DNA of 64,000 nucleotides from Undibacterium sp049340185. GTDB lineage: Bacteria > Pseudomonadota > Gammaproteobacteria > Burkholderiales > Burkholderiaceae_D. The stretch covers positions 372,001 to 436,000 of the forward strand of contig NZ_JBMPPC010000002.1 of NCBI RefSeq assembly GCF_049340185.1, given 5' to 3'. The position numbers were made by a program, and so were the translations under genes. Positions 61,311 through 64,000 of the stretch are shown here, piece after piece. The first letter of the stretch is position 1; every line of letters begins with the position of its first letter. The notes beneath the pieces are model-generated. The model was not told the origin of the DNA and made no database searches. It saw nothing but the letters and a program-made list of their open reading frames with translations.

Positions 61311-61443
61311 GTTTGATGGAATGTCAAAACCGATCGCGCAATGCTGGTGCGGCTCTTGGAGGCATTTCAGGCTAAGAGGCGCATGGAGATTGCGGGTTTT
61401 GGTTTTAATCACACAATTACTCCGCGATTAAACTGGGTGAGTT

Positions 61444-61508
61444 TGTGGGGTGCAACATGCGCACCGATGATGTAAACCAACGTCAAGCGGTGCGCAGGGC
61501 GCACTACG
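61444..61508. repeat. Degenerate copy of the inverted-repeat element
   Basis: Left arm at 61444-61465 (GGGGTGCAACATGCGCACCG) and right arm at 61488-61508 (CGGTGCGCAGGGCGCAC...TACG) with a short centre. It resembles the complete element at 62328-62413 but carries several mismatches. It lies 84 bases before the orphan gene. Confidence 0.7.
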
Positions 61509-61591
61509 GACTGATTGAAAATTGGCATTTCCAGTTGTAATTCACGATGATAATATTTCCATTTGATTCGATCTGATTGCTCAAGGTTAAA

Positions 61592-62254
61592 ATGAAAAAT
61601 CTAACACTCAATCTGGATAAATTCACAGAAAAAGTTGCTGCCAAAGAAAATGAAAAAGAACTCTATTGGGCATTACAATCTTTCGCCAAACGGAATGTCT
61701 ATGCCTCCCATTACTATGAAGATTTCTTACTTCACTCTGAAGAAGGTAAATTATCATTGGCAAAATTTGATTGTTCAGGAAATTTGAGAAATAACTTTGA
61801 AGCTCTAATAGTCGCATTTATTGCTAATGCTCATGCAATGATTGATTCGTTTCCGTTCGTGCTATATCTTGCATTAAAACCACTAAGCTACTTAGATAGT
61901 AAAGGAAAAGAAAATAATATATCTGAAATAGATTGTGGATGGACTCACAATTTTTTAAAGTCTATTTGTAATACTTATCCCTGCAACACATCGTTAGCGA
62001 ACCTATTCCAAGAGTTAATAGATGACGAAGATTTCAAGTTACTGAAAAAAATCTCAAACAATAACAAGCACAAATTTTTAGCGAGAATAAAAAATGACGG
62101 GAAATCACTTGAATTCGAAATGATTGACTTTAAAAAGAACAAAATAACGTATGTCGGTGTGCAAGAATTCTTAGTCAGATCTCACGACCACTTAATTCCA
62201 AAAGTCATTAATCTATACGAAGAAGTCGCGAAGACAGCTCTGGGAAAGTCGTGA
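61592..62254 (+). CDS. Orphan AT-rich gene, unknown function
   Basis: 220 aa from the ATG at 61592 (AAGG five bases upstream). Its codon use and base composition are clearly more AT-rich than the neighbours (many AAA, AAT, TTA codons), pointing to horizontal acquisition. It is predicted mostly helical and cytosolic. There is an N-terminal Lys/Glu-rich region, a hydrophobic helix FEALIVAFIANAHAMIDSFPF (about 68-87), and a motif NNNKHKFLARI (about 153-163) resembling the N..KH-type motifs of some HEPN-like or AbiV-like helical proteins. That resemblance is weak and only suggestive. It is flanked by two copies of an inverted-repeat element. Confidence 0.75.
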   Translation: MKNLTLNLDKFTEKVAAKENEKELYWALQSFAKRNVYASHYYEDFLLHSEEGKLSLAKFDCSGNLRNNFEALIVAFIANAHAMIDSFPFVLYLALKPLSYLDSKGKENNISEIDCGWTHNFLKSICNTYPCNTSLANLFQELIDDEDFKLLKKISNNNKHKFLARIKNDGKSLEFEMIDFKKNKITYVGVQEFLVRSHDHLIPKVINLYEEVAKTALGKS

Positions 62255-62327
62255 TTTTTTGCAAGCGTAGCGTGCGCACCAGTGACGCAGGAAATACCCA
62301 ATCGTCGCAACGAACAAAGTTTCAATT

Positions 62328-62413
62328 CGTAGGGTGCGCCATGCGCACCGATAATGCAACAAGGTAACAATCATCTGCACAAGAACGAAACGGTGCGCAT
62401 GGCGCACCCTACG
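62328..62413. repeat. 86-bp element with perfect 23-bp terminal inverted repeats
   Basis: The left arm at 62328-62350 begins CGTAGGGTGCGCC and ends ATGCGCACCG; the right arm at 62391-62413 is its exact reverse complement, around a 40-base centre. It has no coding capacity. Each arm is itself partly palindromic (TGCGCCATGCGCA). A further partial arm (GCGTGCGCACC) lies at about 62268-62280. It has the look of a REP/MITE-type mobile or extragenic repeat. Confidence 0.85.
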
Positions 62414-62553
62414 GCCGGAGAACTATGGGTCATAGCATGATATTGTTATTTGATATCAAAAAAGCGAGCAGTCTTCACTGAAAAAATTGTTGAGCATAGT
62501 CTTATTCAACTGAACGTTTTTTCTCATTACTCAATTCAATTTCAACCCCCAAA

Positions 62554-62907
62554 ATGACAACAGACACAGACATCCAATTAAGCGGCCCGTTCAAAGCCAC
62601 GGACTCCAGCGGCAGCAGCCACGACATCAAAGCGATACGGATTTTTGATGAGGGCTACGGCATCATCGATGTCTACATCGACTTTGCTGCGCCGATAGAA
62701 AATGGCTTGTATAACGACAAAGTGTTGCTCAGCCAGATCATGGCGAAGTTACGTGAACTCGGTTATGTCGGGCCTGACTTTGGACATAGTGATCTGGGTC
62801 TGCAAGAAAGAAAGCTGATCGTGCTGGAGGCACCGGAAGAATTCTGCGTGTTCGCTGCGCGTCATGGCTGGAAAAATCTTGCCGAAGAATTTGACGATGA
62901 AGAGTGA
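62554..62907 (+). CDS. Small conserved-looking hypothetical protein
   Basis: 117 aa, acidic, soluble, no signal peptide. The mixed alpha/beta pattern is IRIFDEGYGIIDVYIDFAAP, KLRELGYVGPDFGHSDLGLQ and FCVFAARHGWKNLAEEFDDEE. No family recognised. No strong ribosome site precedes the ATG. Its stop overlaps the GTG start of the rhomboid gene (GTGA), which supports translation as a pair. Confidence 0.7.
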   Translation: MTTDTDIQLSGPFKATDSSGSSHDIKAIRIFDEGYGIIDVYIDFAAPIENGLYNDKVLLSQIMAKLRELGYVGPDFGHSDLGLQERKLIVLEAPEEFCVFAARHGWKNLAEEFDDEE

Positions 62908-63490
62908 TCCGACAATTTATGATTGAGATTAAAAAATATCTCAGCGTATCAAATGCGCTAATCGCTATCAGCCTCCTGGTCGCTCTGTTGTCTAAGCTAG
63001 GCGCAGTAGATGCCGTACTAAGCCCGCTATGGATCGCTGATCCGGCCAGCCACGGCCTGGATATATTATGCATGGTGAAGTCTGGCGTCTCATCACACCG
63101 ATATTTATTCATTTTGGTGTCATGCATCTGGTGTTTAATATGATGGCGATGTGGGATCTGGGTAGGCTGATTGAGAGCAGGCGAAGTACGGCGTTTTATT
63201 TGCTGTTTATTGTCGTGCTTGGTGCCGGATCAAATCTCGTGCAATTTTTGCTGACGCAATCGCCTTTCTTTGGCGGCATGTCGGGTGTGCTGTATGGCTT
63301 GTTTGGTTACATCTGGATGCAAGGACGCACCAATCCACGATTTGGCATCATCCTGACGCAACAGACGATTGTAATGATGCTCGGCTGGTTTGTTTTATGT
63401 TGGGTTGGCGTACTGGGTTCGATTGCAAACTGGGCACATACCGGTGGCCTGCTCATCGGCGTTGCCTGGGGTTATCTGGATAAACGGTAG
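62904..63490 (+). pseudogene. Rhomboid family intramembrane protease, frameshifted
   Basis: Two overlapping frames together make one rhomboid. The first (from GTG 62904) supplies the N-terminus and TM1 (NALIAISLLVALLSKLGAVDAVLS...). At about 63064-63068 the match jumps to the -1 frame, which reads EVWRLITPIFIHFGVMHLVFNMM, the catalytic GGMSGVLYGLFGY (Ser) and HTGGLLIGVAWGY (His). No slippery heptamer is present at the jump. It is a mutation or a sequencing error; an ATG at 63068 could give a truncated 140-aa form lacking TM1. The catalytic dyad itself is intact. Confidence 0.8.
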
Positions 63491-63597
63491 GCATGACGTA
63501 CTGGCTGGTGCATTACATAGGCGCGATTTATCTTAGAAGTACATCGCAATAATTTGATCGAATTCATTGAGCTAACACATAAGCTCACGTCATCATT

Positions 63598-64000
63598 ATG
63601 AAAACCATTCCATCACGCCTCTTATTATCGGTAAGCTTGCTACTGACATCCTTGAGTTACGCAGCGGACAAGGAGCCGGGTGCGCTGCTTAAAATCGGTG
63701 AGTGGCGTCAAGATGTTGGTAGTTATGGTGTGCCAAAACAATTTGAACATCTGGTGCCCGCAAAATGGCCAAGGGATCAATGGTATAGCCTGATCATCGA
63801 AGAGAACGTCTTGCATATCGAGGCGCAATCCCCAGCCGACAAAAACCCGGAATGGCTGAACAAAATCGTTCGCCAGATACCGGAAGAAAACACTCCTCCG
63901 GCAAGTTCATCTGCTGAATTCACAGAGCAGGAAAGTGATGGCATCTTGCATCTGCGCGTGCCCGGATCACCGATCAAAGCGGGTAAGCATCCTCTGTATG
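63598..64000 (+). CDS. Secreted protein, N-terminal part (cut by window edge)
   Basis: Open to the end of the window, at least 134 codons. The signal peptide MKTIPSRLLLSVSLLLTSLS ends near SYAAD. The mature part has GEWRQDVGSYGVPKQFEHLVP, WYSLIIEENVLHIEAQ and LHLRVPGSPIKAG, predicted beta-rich and periplasmic. No family recognised. Located 107 bases after the rhomboid gene, with no clear ribosome site visible. Confidence 0.75.
   Translation, partial: MKTIPSRLLLSVSLLLTSLSYAADKEPGALLKIGEWRQDVGSYGVPKQFEHLVPAKWPRDQWYSLIIEENVLHIEAQSPADKNPEWLNKIVRQIPEENTPPASSSAEFTEQESDGILHLRVPGSPIKAGKHPLY

Noticed and set aside
1..64000. CRISPR arrays, tRNA or rRNA genes, insertion sequences
   Set aside because: Intergenic regions were read for regular spaced repeats, tRNA-like cloverleaf sequence and transposase frames; none was recognised. 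A tRNAscan-SE or ISfinder run would be the decisive check.

Overview
The window is a contiguous piece of a betaproteobacterial chromosome, most likely from the order Burkholderiales, family Oxalobacteraceae (an Undibacterium- or Herminiimonas-like organism). This placement is an inference from the moderate GC content, the gene neighbourhoods (queA-tgt...yajC-secD-secF, recG next to oxyR, yggS-proC beside pilT-pilU, argC-bactofilin-erpA next to rplM-rpsI, thrB near polA) and families typical of the group (BPSS1780 membrane protein, DUF6776-type protein, HemP). Almost everything is housekeeping. No prophage, insertion sequence, CRISPR array, rRNA or tRNA gene was recognised.

Layout. Positions 1-4200 hold the 3' end of psd, a secreted coiled-coil protein, and an iron block: a Fur-type promoter, hemP, a small unknown gene, bfd, an orphan tonB and bacterioferritin. 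Positions 4200-9500 hold a glutathione transferase, purB, and a cytochrome b561 / YceI / YceI / MarR cluster with a palindromic operator. Positions 9500-17500, on the minus strand, hold an RND pump with its adaptor and the Sec accessory genes yajC-secD-secF. Positions 17800-23800 hold a secreted S1 protease plus membrane FHA protein, a TraB/GumN-like protein, tgt and queA. The protease-FHA pair and the TraB gene split what is usually a continuous queA-tgt-yajC-secDF run. Positions 24000-34900 hold recG (behind a LexA-type SOS box), an acetyltransferase, an SDR dehydrogenase, oxyR with both redox cysteines, a Gdx/SugE exporter, rimJ, a PlpD-like patatin with an outer-membrane barrel, an XRE regulator and a small outer-membrane protein.

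Positions 34900-39500 hold the glycerol-3-phosphate importer ugpB-A-E-C, with a cryptic small two-helix membrane gene in the ugpB-ugpA gap that is readable only across a -1 shift at a run of seven A. Positions 39700-46200 hold ubiA, the YqjD/YqjE/YqjK envelope genes, proC, yggS, pilT-pilU and a glutathione peroxidase. Positions 46200-53200 hold glycolate oxidase glcDEF, erpA, bactofilin, a DUF6776-type gene and argC. Positions 53300-54500 hold rpsI, rplM and a well-defined candidate small RNA. Positions 54700-61300 hold OsmC, BPSS1780, thrB, a small periplasmic protein, a LOG-family hydrolase and polA. Positions 61300-64000 are more accessory: an AT-rich orphan gene between two copies of an inverted-repeat element, a small hypothetical gene, a frameshifted rhomboid protease and a truncated secreted protein.

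The most interesting items are the small RNA at 54380-54485, the possibly recoded small gene at 37898-38124, the orphan gene bracketed by repeats, the SOS box before recG, the protease-FHA module with an atypical FHA domain, and a repeated ATACTCCCC motif found in two distant intergenic regions. Many start codons were moved inward from the longest open frame on the basis of ribosome binding sites and signal peptides.
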